A stretch of DNA of 64,000 bases from Microvirga terricola (GTDB lineage: Bacteria; Pseudomonadota; Alphaproteobacteria; Rhizobiales; Beijerinckiaceae), in the NCBI RefSeq assembly GCF_011777495.1, contig NZ_JAATJS010000004.1:434001-498000 (forward strand), read 5' to 3'. A program made the position numbers and the translations under genes. The notes under the pieces are model-generated. The model searched no databases, was not told where the DNA came from, and was given only the letters and a program-made list of their open reading frames with translations. Below are positions 18,001-28,654 of this stretch, in pieces. The number at the start of each line of letters is the position of its first letter. Position 1 is the stretch's first letter.

Positions 18001-19080
18001 TTACGACCGGAACAGCAGGCTGCCGTCTCCATAGGAATAGAACCGATAGCCGCTTGCAATCGCGTGGGCGTACGCCGCGCGCATGCGATCCAATCCGGCG
18101 AAGGCCGAGACCAGCATGAACAGGGTCGAACGCGGCAGGTGGAAATTGGTCATCAGCACATCCACCGCCTTGAAGCGATACCCTGGCGTGATGAAGATGG
18201 CGGTATCGCCGGAGAACGGTGCGATGGTGCCGTCCTCGCGGGCGGCACTTTCGAGAAGTCGTAAGGACGTCGTGCCGACCGCAACGATCCGTCCGCCTCG
18301 TGCCTTGGCTTCATTCAAGACCCGTGCGGTTTCCTCGGTGATGGTACCCCACTCCGCGTGCATGCGGTGCTCGTCGGTATCGTCCGCCTTCACCGGCAGG
18401 AACGTCCCCGCCCCCACGTGAAGCGTCACGAAATGGTGGGCGATCCCGCGTTCCTCGAGGCGGCGGAAAAGGTCGTCGGTGAAATGCAGCCCCGCCGTCG
18501 GGGCCGCGACTGCGCCCTCGTCTCGGGCATAGACCGTCTGATAATCGGCCCGGTCCTTATCGTCAGTCGCGCGCTTTCCCGCGATGTAGGGCGGCAGCGG
18601 CAATTCCCCGAGCCGGGCGATGGCCTCGTCGAGCGCAGGGCCGGAAAAGGCAAAGCGCAACGCGACTTCGCCGCCCTCGCCCTTCTCCTCCACCTCCGCA
18701 TCGAGGCGGACCAGTTCGCACACGCTGCTCTCGGATGCCTCTCCAAAACGGATGCGATCGCCGACATGGAGCTTTTTCGCCGGCCGCGCAAAGGCCCGCC
18801 AACGGTCGCCTCCCTCGCGCTTGTGGAGCATGATCTCGACCCGTGCCGCCGTTTCCTCGCGCACGCGCAGACCATAGAGCCGGGATGGAATGACCTTGGT
18901 GTTGTTGAGCACGAGCACGTCGCCGGGCTGCAGCAAGTCCGGCAGATCGCGGACGATGCGATCCTCGAACGCCGCTTGGTCGGGGCGCACCACAAGCAGG
19001 CGCGCCGCATCGCGCGGCTCCGCAGGGCGGAGCGCGATGTGGTCTTCGGGGAGATCGAAATCGAAGAGATCGACGCGCAT
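18001..19080 (-). CDS. queA: S-adenosylmethionine:tRNA ribosyltransferase-isomerase
   Basis: Transfers and rearranges the ribosyl part of SAM onto preQ1-tRNA to give epoxyqueuosine. 359 aa from the ATG at 19080 ([19 protein letters not shown]), the canonical QueA start; a longer reading from 19128 would add an atypical tail. Conserved blocks include [39 protein letters not shown] and the C-terminal [18 protein letters not shown]. Downstream of ppiB on the same strand. Its usual partner tgt lies 1.6 kb further on, beyond an oppositely oriented diguanylate cyclase gene. Confidence 0.96.
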   Translation of the reverse strand: MRVDLFDFDLPEDHIALRPAEPRDAARLLVVRPDQAAFEDRIVRDLPDLLQPGDVLVLNNTKVIPSRLYGLRVREETAARVEIMLHKREGGDRWRAFARPAKKLHVGDRIRFGEASESSVCELVRLDAEVEEKGEGGEVALRFAFSGPALDEAIARLGELPLPPYIAGKRATDDKDRADYQTVYARDEGAVAAPTAGLHFTDDLFRRLEERGIAHHFVTLHVGAGTFLPVKADDTDEHRMHAEWGTITEETARVLNEAKARGGRIVAVGTTSLRLLESAAREDGTIAPFSGDTAIFITPGYRFKAVDVLMTNFHLPRSTLFMLVSAFAGLDRMRAAYAHAIASGYRFYSYGDGSLLFRS

Positions 19081-19178
19081 GGACTTGAATATTTGACTTA
19101 AAGAGAGCGCTCTCACCGCTGTCATCACCGGGTTTGTCCCAGTGATCCCGATGTGCGAAGTGCTCTATTCCAATCGAG

Positions 19179-19201
19179 ATGGCCGGGATAAACCCGGCCA
19201 T
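19179..19201. repeat. Dispersed palindrome ATGGCCGGG/CCCGGCCAT, copy 1
   Basis: A 23-bp perfect inverted repeat with 9-base arms and loop ATAAA between ppiB and queA. Identical arms recur at 21470 and 24761, so this is a dispersed intergenic element, possibly also acting as a transcript hairpin. Confidence 0.8.
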
Positions 19202-19217
19202 GACGACGGAGAATGCT

Positions 19218-19685
<468 letters not shown>

Positions 19686-19736
19686 GAAATTCTCCTGAAG
19701 TGGCTTTGACGAGTGCCGTCAGAATACCCTGCCCGC

Positions 19737-20186
19737 TCACATAGGCCGTGTATCGACGAAACGGAAGATGAAGGGACGTCCAGCGATGGCCGCTCCAAGA
19801 CCCTCGGTCACCGGGAGCGGTGTGCATTGCTCGAAAGCCTGACGGACCGCGCGGGTAAAAGCCTCCCGCTGTTCGGGCTGCGTGCCGGGGTTGTAGTAGC
19901 GAATCTTTGGCTGGCCCAAAACTTCGCCGTTGCGCTTGAAGCTGATCTGCAGCGTGATTTCCTGGCCCGAGAACCCGCTGCCCGCCGGCGGATGCCAGCA
20001 GGCCTGGATGGCATCGAAAACCTCGCTCAAACGGTTGATCCGCTCTAGGCGTGGCTGGTCGCCTTGAGGCCGGATCACGCCGCTCGGCGTCTCCGGTCGC
20101 TCCTGCGCCATCAGCGGCGTTGTCGCCAGAAAGCCAAGAAGCGTGGCGCAAACCCGCCACGCTTCGAATGCAGGTCCAAGCCGCAT
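19737..20186 (-). CDS. Small secreted protein with TonB C-terminal-like domain, function unknown
   Basis: 149 aa with an N-terminal hydrophobic signal segment (about 8-25, cleavage near LMAQ). The mature part, with AIQACWHPPAGSGFSGQEITLQISF, then a GEVLGQPKIRYY strand and FTRAVRQAFEQCTPLP, resembles the C-terminal fold of TonB/TolA-like proteins. Two cysteines (in QACW and EQCTPLP) could pair. It lies between two cyclophilin genes in the same direction (10 bp after the upstream one), so co-expression is likely. Not recognised beyond fold similarity. Confidence 0.78.
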   Translation of the reverse strand: MRLGPAFEAWRVCATLLGFLATTPLMAQERPETPSGVIRPQGDQPRLERINRLSEVFDAIQACWHPPAGSGFSGQEITLQISFKRNGEVLGQPKIRYYNPGTQPEQREAFTRAVRQAFEQCTPLPVTEGLGAAIAGRPFIFRFVDTRPM

Positions 20187-20196
20187 GTCGGTCCGC

Positions 20197-20745
<549 letters not shown>

Positions 20746-20774
20746 GGAATCATGTCTCCTTTGAGGATGGCGGA

Positions 20775-21275
20775 CTATGACCGCCTGAATTTGTCTTTCA
20801 ACCGTTTTGCGACAAGATCCGGCACGAAAGCCGAGACATCACCGCCCATGGCCGCGATCTGGCGCACAAGCGTGGCGGTGATGGGGCGGACGGGGGGCGA
20901 GGCCGCAAAGAAGACCGTCTGGACCTCCGGGGCCATGGCGGCATTCATGGACGCCATCTGGATCTCGTAGTCGAAATCCGTGCCGTCGCGCAGGCCACGG
21001 ACGATCAGCGAAGCGCCGTGGCGTTTCGCAGCCTCGACTGCGAGGTCATTGAAGGTCACGACCTCAAGGGCCACGCCCTGCTCCTTCAACACCGGAGCGC
21101 ACACCGTCCGAAGCAGCTCCGCCCTCTCCTCCGCCGAGAAGATCGGCGTCTTGGAGGAATGCACCCCGATGGCGATCACGATCCGGTCGGCCACACGGCA
21201 GGCCTGACGCAAAACGTCCAGGTGACCATTGGTGACAGGGTCGAAGCTGCCGGTATAGAGCGCGGTTCGGGTCAT
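20775..21275 (-). CDS. coaD: Phosphopantetheine adenylyltransferase
   Basis: Penultimate step of coenzyme A synthesis: joins ATP and 4'-phosphopantetheine to dephospho-CoA. 166 aa from the ATG at 21275 ([18 protein letters not shown]), the usual CoaD start with the nucleotidyltransferase TxGH-type motif at residues 8-18. [16 protein letters not shown] and [14 protein letters not shown] are family landmarks. The usual ISSS block near the end reads [10 protein letters not shown], a modest deviation. Followed by the cyclophilin genes; upstream lies gyrA on the same strand. Confidence 0.95.
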   Translation of the reverse strand: MTRTALYTGSFDPVTNGHLDVLRQACRVADRIVIAIGVHSSKTPIFSAEERAELLRTVCAPVLKEQGVALEVVTFNDLAVEAAKRHGASLIVRGLRDGTDFDYEIQMASMNAAMAPEVQTVFFAASPPVRPITATLVRQIAAMGGDVSAFVPDLVAKRLKDKFRRS

Positions 21276-21385
21276 GGGCTCAAGGCGTAGCTTGATAACG
21301 CGGCGGGAGCAAGCCGTGCGGCGGCGCACGGCGATCCGGACGAGGCCGTGCGAAACCATCCTTGGCGTCTCGCCAGGAGGTTTCG

Positions 21386-21451
21386 ATGATCTTGCGTCTC
21401 TTCATTGTCATGTTGACCGCCGCTGCTGTCCTGAGCCCGGCGATGGTCTGA
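21386..21451 (+). CDS. Putative 21-residue hydrophobic peptide with perfect Shine-Dalgarno
   Basis: A tiny [24 protein letters not shown], begins at an ATG five bases after AGGAGG, a perfect ribosome-binding site, in the gap between gyrA and coaD and on the opposite strand. The product is wholly hydrophobic, like a lone signal peptide or a single membrane helix. It could be a real small membrane protein, the remnant of a secreted protein, or chance. No family recognised. Confidence 0.4.
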   Translation: MILRLFIVMLTAAAVLSPAMV

Positions 21452-21469
21452 CCCGCCCCACAAAGCGAA

Positions 21470-21492
21470 ATGGCCGGGACGAGCCCGGCCAT
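21470..21492. repeat. Dispersed palindrome ATGGCCGGG/CCCGGCCAT, copy 2
   Basis: Same 9-base arms as the copies at 19179 and 24761, with loop ACGAG. It lies 27 bp from the gyrA stop, on the downstream side of that gene. Confidence 0.8.
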
Positions 21493-21519
21493 GACGAAAC
21501 TTGGCGGCGGCGAGTGGAT

Positions 21520-24285
21520 TTACTCCTCCCCGCCCTCCATGGCGTCTTCGCCGTTCTCGGCGTCTTCGCCCTCTTCCTCGCCTTCGAGGTGCTCCACCGA
21601 GACGACGCGCTCCTTGCCCTTGGTCGAGAACACGGTCACGCCCTGCGAGTTGCGGCCGACGACACGGATGCCGTCCACCGGCACGCGGATCAGCTGGCCG
21701 GCATCGGTGACGAGCATGATCTGGTCGGCATTTTCGACCGGGAACGACGCCACCAGCTCGCCGTTGCGACTGTTCACCGCCATGGCCGTGATGCCTTTGC
21801 CGCCGCGTCCGGTGATGCGGTACTCGTAGGACAGGGTGCGCTTGCCATAGCCCTTTTCGGAGAGGGTCAGGATGCACTGCTCCAGAGCGCTCATCTCGGC
21901 ATAGCGCTCCTGCGAGAGCGAGGTCTCGGCGACGATTTCCTCGCCCTCCTCCGCAGCCTCGGCTTCCGCCCCCGCCTGTTCGCCCATGACAGCGCGGCGC
22001 ATCTTGAGATAGGCGGCGCGCTCTTCGCCCGTCGCCTCCACATGGCGCAGGATCGCCATGGAGATGATGCGGTCGCCGTCCGCGAGGTTGATGCCGCGCA
22101 CGCCCATGGAATCGCGACCCTTGAACACCCGCACTTCTGGCACCGCAAAGCGGATGCACTGCCCCTTGGCGGTGGTCAGCAGCACGTCGTCCTGCTCGGT
22201 GCAGATCTGCACGCCGAGGATCGATTCACCCTCGTCGAGCTTCATGGCGATCTTGCCGGCGCGGTTCACCTGCGCGAAGTCCGACAGCTTGTTGCGGCGG
22301 ACCGTGCCGCGAGAGGTCGCGAACATCACGTCGAGCTTGTCCCAGGACGCCTCGTCCTCGGGCAGCGGCATGATGGTGGTGATGCGCTCGTCCTGCTCCA
22401 GCGGCAGCATGTTGATGAGCGCCTTGCCCTTGGCGTTGGGCGCAGCCAGCGGCAGACGCCAGACCTTCTCCTTGTAGGCTTTGCCCTTGGAGGAGAAGAA
22501 CAGAACCGGCGTGTGCGTATTGGCAACGAACAGGCGGGTGACGAAATCCTCATCGCGGGTCGACATGCCGGAGCGGCCCTTGCCGCCGCGGCGCTGCGCC
22601 CGATAGGTCGAGAGCGGCACGCGCTTGATGTAGCCCGCATGGGACACGGTGACGACCATGTCCTCGCGCTGGATCAGATCCTCATCGTCCACATCCGCGT
22701 CCCAGTCCACGATCTGGGTTCTGCGCGGGGTGGCATAAGCGTCGCGGATCTCCTTAAGCTCGTCCTTGATGATCGACATGATGCGCTCGCGCGAGCGCAG
22801 GATCTCAAGGTAGTCGGAGATTTCGGCGGCCAGCTTCGACAATTCGTCGCCGATCTCGTCGCGGCCGAGCGCGGTCAGGCGCTGCAGGCGCAGGTCGAGG
22901 ATGGCGCGGGCCTGGGTCTCGGAAAGACGGTAGGTGCCGTCCTCGTTGATCTTGTGGCGCGGATCGTCGACCAGCGCGATCAGCGGCGCGATATCCTGCG
23001 CAGGCCAATCGCGGCCCATCAACGCCTCGCGGGCGGCGTTCGGGTCCGGCGCGGTGCGGATGAGGCGGATCACCTCGTCGATATTGGCGACGGCGGTAGC
23101 GAGACCGCACAACACGTGGGCGCGCTCGCGGGCCTTGTTGAGAAGGTACTTGGTGCGGCGGGAAACGACTTCCTCGCGGAAATCGACGAAGGCCCGCAGC
23201 AGGTCTTTGAGCGTCATCAGCTCAGGGCGACCGCCATTCAGCGCCACCATGTTCGCGCCGAAGCTCGTCTGCAGCGGCGTGTAGCGGTAGAGCTGGTTCA
23301 GCACCACCTCGGCCATGGAATCGCGCTTGATCTCGATGACGATGCGCATGCCGTCGCGGTCGGATTCATCGCGCAGATCGCCGATGCCCTCGACCTTCTT
23401 CTCGCGCACCAGTTCCGCGATCTTCTCGATCAGCGAGGCCTTGTTCACCTGATACGGGATCTCGGTGACGATGATGGCCTCGCGCTCCTTGCGGACTTCC
23501 TCCACCTCGGACTTGCAGCGCATGACGATGGAGCCGCGGCCCGTAGTGTAGGCCGAGCGGACGCCGGAGCGCCCCAGGATCATGCCGCCGGTCGGGAAGT
23601 CCGGGCCGGGGATGATCTCGATCAGGTCTTCCGCCGAGATGTCGGGGTTGTCGATCAGCGCGACGCAGCCGTCGATGACCTCGCCCAGATTGTGGGGAGG
23701 CATGTTGGTGGCCATGCCGACCGCAATGCCGCCTGCACCATTGACCAGAAGGTTCGGGAAGCGTGCCGGCAGGACCGCCGGCTCAAACTTCGACTCGTCG
23801 TAGTTCGGGTTGAAATCGACCGTGTCCTTGTCGATGTCCTCGAGCAGCGGCATCGCCGCGCGGGTCAGGCGGGACTCGGTGTAACGCATCGCCGCCGGCG
23901 GATCGCCGTCGACCGAGCCGAAGTTGCCCTGCCCATCCACCAGCAGCAGCCGGAGCGAAAAGTCCTGCGCCATGCGCACCAAGGCGTCGTAAATCGCCTG
24001 GTCGCCGTGCGGGTGATATTGACCCATCACGTCACCGACGATGCGGGACGACTTCACGTGCTTCTTGTCGGGCGTGTAACCGCTCTCGTTCATCGCGTAG
24101 AGAATGCGGCGATGCACGGGCTTCAGGCCGTCGCGGGCGTCGGGGAGAGCGCGGCTCACGATCACGCTCATGGCGTAATCGAGGTACGAGCGCTTCATCT
24201 CATCGACGATGGAAATCAACTTGATGTCGCTGGCCGGCTGATCCCCACCAGGGCCGCCGGGGCGGTTATCATTCGGATCGGTCAA
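21520..24285 (-). CDS. gyrA: DNA gyrase subunit A
   Basis: Cleaves and rejoins DNA for negative supercoiling, working with GyrB. 921 aa. Catalytic tyrosine is Y135 in [10 protein letters not shown]. The gyrase box QRRGGKG that wraps DNA is present in the C-terminal beta-pinwheel domain, which confirms GyrA rather than ParC. The C-terminus is strongly acidic (repeated [12 protein letters not shown]), as is usual for GyrA tails. In the quinolone region the residue matching E. coli Ser83 is Gln96 ([10 protein letters not shown]), while Asp87 is kept as D100. Upstream of coaD on the same strand. Confidence 0.97.
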   Translation of the reverse strand: MTDPNDNRPGGPGGDQPASDIKLISIVDEMKRSYLDYAMSVIVSRALPDARDGLKPVHRRILYAMNESGYTPDKKHVKSSRIVGDVMGQYHPHGDQAIYDALVRMAQDFSLRLLLVDGQGNFGSVDGDPPAAMRYTESRLTRAAMPLLEDIDKDTVDFNPNYDESKFEPAVLPARFPNLLVNGAGGIAVGMATNMPPHNLGEVIDGCVALIDNPDISAEDLIEIIPGPDFPTGGMILGRSGVRSAYTTGRGSIVMRCKSEVEEVRKEREAIIVTEIPYQVNKASLIEKIAELVREKKVEGIGDLRDESDRDGMRIVIEIKRDSMAEVVLNQLYRYTPLQTSFGANMVALNGGRPELMTLKDLLRAFVDFREEVVSRRTKYLLNKARERAHVLCGLATAVANIDEVIRLIRTAPDPNAAREALMGRDWPAQDIAPLIALVDDPRHKINEDGTYRLSETQARAILDLRLQRLTALGRDEIGDELSKLAAEISDYLEILRSRERIMSIIKDELKEIRDAYATPRRTQIVDWDADVDDEDLIQREDMVVTVSHAGYIKRVPLSTYRAQRRGGKGRSGMSTRDEDFVTRLFVANTHTPVLFFSSKGKAYKEKVWRLPLAAPNAKGKALINMLPLEQDERITTIMPLPEDEASWDKLDVMFATSRGTVRRNKLSDFAQVNRAGKIAMKLDEGESILGVQICTEQDDVLLTTAKGQCIRFAVPEVRVFKGRDSMGVRGINLADGDRIISMAILRHVEATGEERAAYLKMRRAVMGEQAGAEAEAAEEGEEIVAETSLSQERYAEMSALEQCILTLSEKGYGKRTLSYEYRITGRGGKGITAMAVNSRNGELVASFPVENADQIMLVTDAGQLIRVPVDGIRVVGRNSQGVTVFSTKGKERVVSVEHLEGEEEGEDAENGEDAMEGGEE

Positions 24286-24807
24286 GTGTTGTCTTTCTCA
24301 AAAGGCGGCTCGCTGACCGGAGGCGAAAGGCACCGTGCGGCCATGCCATCAAGCCCATGCGAATCCGTGTGAAATCAAACCTTTAGATGGGCTGAAAATG
24401 GCTCCATTTCAAGCATTTTGACGGCTTATCCAGAGGGAACGCGAGCCGTGGACGCCGCCGCCAGCCATCCGTTCCTTCCCATGCTTTCCCCACGGGTCTG
24501 GGCGCGGACGCTAGGCCCTTCCCACCCGAAGGCATGTTGCCGGCAAGTGAGGCCTGAACATGGCAAGCGCCTTCGGGCTCGGGGCTTTGGGAGCCCCGGG
24601 CCTGAAGGGGATCGAGGGAGGCGCGGTGTGCGGTCCGGCTCGATGGCAGATTGTGCAGGAGAGTCGTTGGGAATTTTTTCAGGAACAAAATGAGAACATT
24701 CTGTTCTGGGCTTGTCCCGGGGACGCCGAACTCTTTGATCGCTGCGCGTCACAAAACGAGATGGCCGGGACAAGCCCGGCCATAACAAGGGAGAGATATT
24801 GACGCCC
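24286..24807. other. Intergenic region upstream of gyrA and downstream of porin
   Basis: 520 bp with no credible gene. It must hold the gyrA promoter (minus strand). It contains one copy of the ATGGCCGGG/CCCGGCCAT palindrome and otherwise nothing I recognise. Confidence 0.5.
24761..24783. repeat. Dispersed palindrome ATGGCCGGG/CCCGGCCAT, copy 3
   Basis: Same arms as the copies at 19179 and 21470, with loop ACAAG. It lies 25 bp beyond the porin stop, so it may also act as the porin transcript's 3' hairpin. Confidence 0.8.
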
Positions 24808-26148
24808 TTAGAAGTCCCGCTGAATGCGGAAGCGGGCTTGGAGGGAGGTGTCCCGGTCGATCAGCCGAGGGGCGAACTCGCCCGAGGCTCGCGGTTGCAA
24901 GGCCAGGATTTTCCCGTCGGTTTGCGCGATCACGTACATCAGCTCGGCGCCGATCGCGAGACCAGAAACCGGGAACCAGAAGGTGTTGGTGCCGATACGC
25001 CATTCACGGAAGTCCGGGATGCCGGTTACGTTGCCGAAAGGACCGATTCCCGTGGAGTGGCCGGAAAAATCCACCCGCGCGAACGAGCCGAAGATGCTCG
25101 TGCGCCATTGCGGCGTCCAGTAATGGTTGAAGCCGCCCGCCACCGAGAAGCCGCGTCCACGCTTCAGCTTGCCGGCTACGGTGTCCACCCAGGCATCGAC
25201 GGCGGGCGTGCTGATGAGACCCGCGCCGAATACGTTGAGCAGGTCGCTGCCGAAGCCGATATAGCCGAGCGCCGCGTCCGCGTAACCGAGCGACAGCCAG
25301 GCAGCATCGCCCTCGGCGATCATCGGCAGGTTCACGCTGCCCTGGAAACCGACGGCCCAGCCCCATTCCGTATCCGGGATGACGCCAGTGCCGGGAATGA
25401 CGGTGGTCAGGACGTTGGCACTGCGGACCTGATGCGCCACGGCGGAGAGCTGCGCCGTTCCCCAGGTGCCGACATAGCGCAGGTTACCGACAATGTCGGG
25501 AACCGTCTCGCCGCCAAAGTTCAGGACCGCCTGACCGACGATGGGCGTGAACGAATTGTTCTGCCGGCGGCCAAAGCCCTCTTCGAGTGAGAGGGTGGCG
25601 GAGAAACCGTTGCCGAAGGAATAGGTATAGGCCAACAGGTCCACGTCCGGCGCGTCGTCGAAGCGGAGCGTTCCCATGTGGGTGTTCGGCAGATCCGGGC
25701 TCGAGAACATCGAGGTCACGCGACCGGCGGTGAGGCCGCCGAACTGCACGAAAGCCTGTCCCGTACCGATGGACGTGTTGACGGTGCCCGCCTGGTTGTA
25801 GGGCAGGCCCGCCACACGGGTGATCTCGAAGCGGAGGAAGGCGCGGACGAGGCCGTAGGCGGTGGCGGTGCGCGCGTCGAGCTGAATGCGGCCGCGCGTA
25901 CGGAAGCCGATGGTGTCGTTCAATCGCGTCAGCGGTTCGGCATACATGATTTCGGCGCGGGCGCGCCCACCGACGCGGAGACAGGTCTCCGTGCCGGGAA
26001 GATAGAAGAACCCGTTCCCATACGCCGTACAGATGCGGACCCAGTCGACGGCCTGGGCGGTCTTGGCGGGAAGATCGGCGGCTTGGGCGGTCGTGGCTGC
26101 AACGAAACTGGCCACGGCACCGAAGATAAGGCTTCCGAAACGCTTCAT
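24808..26148 (-). CDS. Outer-membrane porin, Porin_2 family
   Basis: Trimeric general diffusion porin typical of Rhizobiales, 446 aa. Signal peptide MKRFGSLIFGAVASFVAATT with cleavage after AQA (residue 23). The mature start ADLPAKTAQAVDWVRICTAYG and the paired cysteines in CTAYGNGFFYLPGTETCLRVGG are the family hallmark. Alternating hydrophobic beta-strand pattern runs throughout, and the last residue is Phe as needed for outer-membrane insertion. Single gene with its own upstream region. Which solutes pass cannot be read from sequence. Confidence 0.93.
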   Translation of the reverse strand: MKRFGSLIFGAVASFVAATTAQAADLPAKTAQAVDWVRICTAYGNGFFYLPGTETCLRVGGRARAEIMYAEPLTRLNDTIGFRTRGRIQLDARTATAYGLVRAFLRFEITRVAGLPYNQAGTVNTSIGTGQAFVQFGGLTAGRVTSMFSSPDLPNTHMGTLRFDDAPDVDLLAYTYSFGNGFSATLSLEEGFGRRQNNSFTPIVGQAVLNFGGETVPDIVGNLRYVGTWGTAQLSAVAHQVRSANVLTTVIPGTGVIPDTEWGWAVGFQGSVNLPMIAEGDAAWLSLGYADAALGYIGFGSDLLNVFGAGLISTPAVDAWVDTVAGKLKRGRGFSVAGGFNHYWTPQWRTSIFGSFARVDFSGHSTGIGPFGNVTGIPDFREWRIGTNTFWFPVSGLAIGAELMYVIAQTDGKILALQPRASGEFAPRLIDRDTSLQARFRIQRDF

Positions 26149-26274
26149 GAAATGGCCTCCAGCGGCCTGATTCCATACGATAAGCAGGCCTCAGCAAGCC
26201 AAGTCAGGTATTTTTTCAATCAGAAGTCAATCGGACTCTGGGCGAGTTCTAGGCAGCTTATCTATTCATGTTGC

Positions 26275-26300
26275 ATTCCGGATACTTTTCTCTCCGGAAT
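26275..26300. repeat. Perfect inverted repeat ATTCCGGA/TCCGGAAT
   Basis: Arms of 8 bases at 26275-26282 and 26293-26300 with a 10-base loop, in the AT-rich space between the porin gene and the small secreted gene. It lies 50 bp past the stop of the latter and about 130 bp upstream of the porin start. It could be a hairpin of the upstream transcript or an operator for porin; no U tract follows. Confidence 0.5.
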
Positions 26301-26349
26301 ATTCACCCATAGATACCCACAAAGCGCGATTGACTCGAGTGGTACCCCG

Positions 26350-26628
26350 TTATGGGAGCAGCCCCTGCTTCGCGCGGAGCCGTGCAAAGGCTTCGACATT
26401 GTCGCGTCCCTGCTGGATAATTTTCTCATAGCTGCCGTCGCGCATCTTCTTGACGATGTCTTCGCGTACGGATGCGAAGTCGCTTTGCAGGCCGCCGCCA
26501 TTGCCGAGGAGGCCCGGTGAGAAGGCCCCGAAAGCCCCCTCAAGCGCGGGGTTACTTTGCGCCGAAGCCGCCGTTACCTGGAGCGCAAGAAGGGTTGCCA
26601 CGGCGAAGCATGAAACGAGAATCCGCAT
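26350..26628 (-). CDS. Small secreted protein of unknown function
   Basis: 92 aa with a clear signal peptide (MRILVSCFAVATLLALQVTA, cleavage near ASA-QS), leaving about 68 residues. The mature part has a Gly-rich stretch (LGNGGG) and a charged, probably helical end (EDIVKKMRDGSYEKIIQQGRD). An ATG at 26628 follows GAGGTGC on the minus strand. Periplasmic location is likely. It lies upstream of the porin in the same direction but over 200 bp away, so a shared transcript is uncertain. Not recognised. Confidence 0.72.
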   Translation of the reverse strand: MRILVSCFAVATLLALQVTAASAQSNPALEGAFGAFSPGLLGNGGGLQSDFASVREDIVKKMRDGSYEKIIQQGRDNVEAFARLRAKQGLLP

Positions 26629-26921
26629 GATGCACCTCCTCGGGAGCGATTGTCGGAACAGCCGCGATTTGGCCGCACAGCTCTAACGCTCACGGTGGCA
26701 CGCGGGTCCGACGGCTCACGCGAAATTCAAAAATTGCTCGCGGCCCTCCCCTCGGAGCCAAGGAAAAACCGGCCAAGGAGACTATCCAGGAAACGGCAAA
26801 GGAATTGGCAAAACAGGAGCATTGATGAGGGAGCGGAGCATTCCACTTAACTGACTAGAGGCACCCTCGCGGTTTCTCTCGCCGTAAGGGCTTAGGCCAT
26901 CACCCTTTCAGGGAGGCGACG

Positions 26922-28574
26922 ATGGATGTGAGGTTGGAGCATGCGTTCGAGAAATACGAAAAGCTGAGCCCCTTCGAGATCAAGGACAAGCTGATCTCGC
27001 TGGCCAAGGAGCATTCCCGCAAATCGGCAAGCGCCATGCTCAATGCCGGACGCGGTAATCCGAACTGGGTCGCCACAACGCCCCGCGACGCCTTTTTCCT
27101 TCTCGGGCAATTCGCGATGGAGGAATGCCGGCGCGTTTCGGACAGGCCGAACCTGGGCGGAATGCCGGAAGCTCCCGGCATCGCTGGGCGGCTCGAAAAG
27201 TTCGTCGAGGCCCATAAGGACGCACCCGGCGCGGAAATGCTGCGGGACATGGTGCCTCTTGCCGTCAAGCGCTTCGGTTTTGTGCCGGACGCGTTCGTGC
27301 ACGAACTCGTCGACTCTATCGTCGCCGACAACTATCCAGTGCCGGACCGGATGCTGGTCCATGCCGAGCAGGTCGTGCACGAATACCTGATGTGGGCGAT
27401 GTGCGACAGCAAGCCCCCGCCCGGACAGTTCGATCTGTTCGCGGTCGAGGGTGGCACCGCCGCCATGTGCTACACCTTCAAATCGCTGATCCAGAACCAC
27501 ATTCTGCACAAGGGCGACACCATCGCGCTCGGGGTTCCGATCTTCACGCCCTATCTCGAAATCCCGCACCTGAACGATTACGAGTTCAAGGTCGTCAACG
27601 TGGTCGCGACGCAGGAGAACCTATTCCAGTATTCGGACAAGGAGCTGGCGAAGCTGGAAGACCCGAAGGTCAAGGCGTTCTTCCTGGTCAATCCGGGCAA
27701 TCCGACCTCCGCCGCCATCGCCCCCGAGGTGATCGAAAAGCTCGTGGATCTCGTGAAGAGGAAGCGGCCGGATCTCCTGATCCTCACGGACGATGTTTAC
27801 GGCACCTTCGTGCACAACTTCCGCTCGCTCATGGCGGATCTGCCCCGCAACACCATCGGCGTCTACTCGTATTCTAAGTATTTCGGATGCACCGGATGGC
27901 GTCTCGGGGTCGTCGCGATTCATCAGGACAACATCATCGACGAGATGATCGCCAAGCACCCCAAGGCGATCACCGAAGAGTTGAACAAGCGCTACGGCTC
28001 GCTGACGTTGGAGCCGTCGAAAATGAAGTTCATCGACCGCATGGTGGCCGATAGCCGCGATGTGGCGCTGAACCACACGGCGGGGTTATCGCTTCCGCAG
28101 CAGGTCATGATGACCCTGTTCTCCCTGTTCCAGATGCTCGACAAGGATGAGACCTATCGCGAGGCCACGATGGGCATTGTCCATCGGCGCGTGGCGGCGA
28201 CGGTGGAAGGGCTAGGCATTCCGGCCACCACCGGGACGCACCCGCTCTTCGCGGCCTATTACGGCCTGATCGACTTCGAGTTCTGGCTCAAGAAGTTCGG
28301 GGGCGAAGACGTCGCCAAGTTCATGCGGGCGCATTATCACCCGCTCGACATCGTCTATCGCCTCGCCGACCAGCACGGGGTCGTCCTGCTGAACGGCGGC
28401 GGCTTCGAGGCGCCGAACTGGTCGGTCCGAATCTCGTTCGCGAACCTTCCGGACGATGTCTATGACGATATCGGCCGCATCGTCCGCTCGGTCGCATCGA
28501 CCTACGTGGAAGCCTACCGATTCTCGGCCAATGGCGGGGCCGTGTCCAAGGGCAAGGATAAAGCGAAGAAGTGA
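26922..28574 (+). CDS. aspD: Bifunctional aspartate transaminase/aspartate 4-decarboxylase
   Basis: PLP enzyme that removes the beta-carboxyl group of L-aspartate to give L-alanine and CO2, consuming a proton. 550 aa, the usual AspD length and longer than a plain aminotransferase. PLP motifs are NPGNPTSAA (257-265), LTDDVYGTF (288-296) and [12 protein letters not shown] with the Schiff-base lysine K319. The ATG follows GGGAGGCGACG. It is the first gene of a run with two AspT-type antiporters and an HdeD-like protein, which strongly supports the decarboxylase role: imported Asp becomes Ala, and Ala leaves through AspT. Confidence 0.94.
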   Translation: MDVRLEHAFEKYEKLSPFEIKDKLISLAKEHSRKSASAMLNAGRGNPNWVATTPRDAFFLLGQFAMEECRRVSDRPNLGGMPEAPGIAGRLEKFVEAHKDAPGAEMLRDMVPLAVKRFGFVPDAFVHELVDSIVADNYPVPDRMLVHAEQVVHEYLMWAMCDSKPPPGQFDLFAVEGGTAAMCYTFKSLIQNHILHKGDTIALGVPIFTPYLEIPHLNDYEFKVVNVVATQENLFQYSDKELAKLEDPKVKAFFLVNPGNPTSAAIAPEVIEKLVDLVKRKRPDLLILTDDVYGTFVHNFRSLMADLPRNTIGVYSYSKYFGCTGWRLGVVAIHQDNIIDEMIAKHPKAITEELNKRYGSLTLEPSKMKFIDRMVADSRDVALNHTAGLSLPQQVMMTLFSLFQMLDKDETYREATMGIVHRRVAATVEGLGIPATTGTHPLFAAYYGLIDFEFWLKKFGGEDVAKFMRAHYHPLDIVYRLADQHGVVLLNGGGFEAPNWSVRISFANLPDDVYDDIGRIVRSVASTYVEAYRFSANGGAVSKGKDKAKK

Positions 28575-28654
28575 ATCGATTTGGACCCCCGCGGAAACGC
28601 GGGGGCTTCCGCTCCAAAGGCATGGTCGGCGCAAAAGCGCGAAGGAGGAATGCC

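Noticed and set aside
21274..24372. Very long open frame opposite gyrA (over 1000 codons)
   Set aside because: It mirrors the gyrA codons in high-GC DNA; the product is rich in His, Arg and Asp with no fold or motif, while gyrA is unmistakable.
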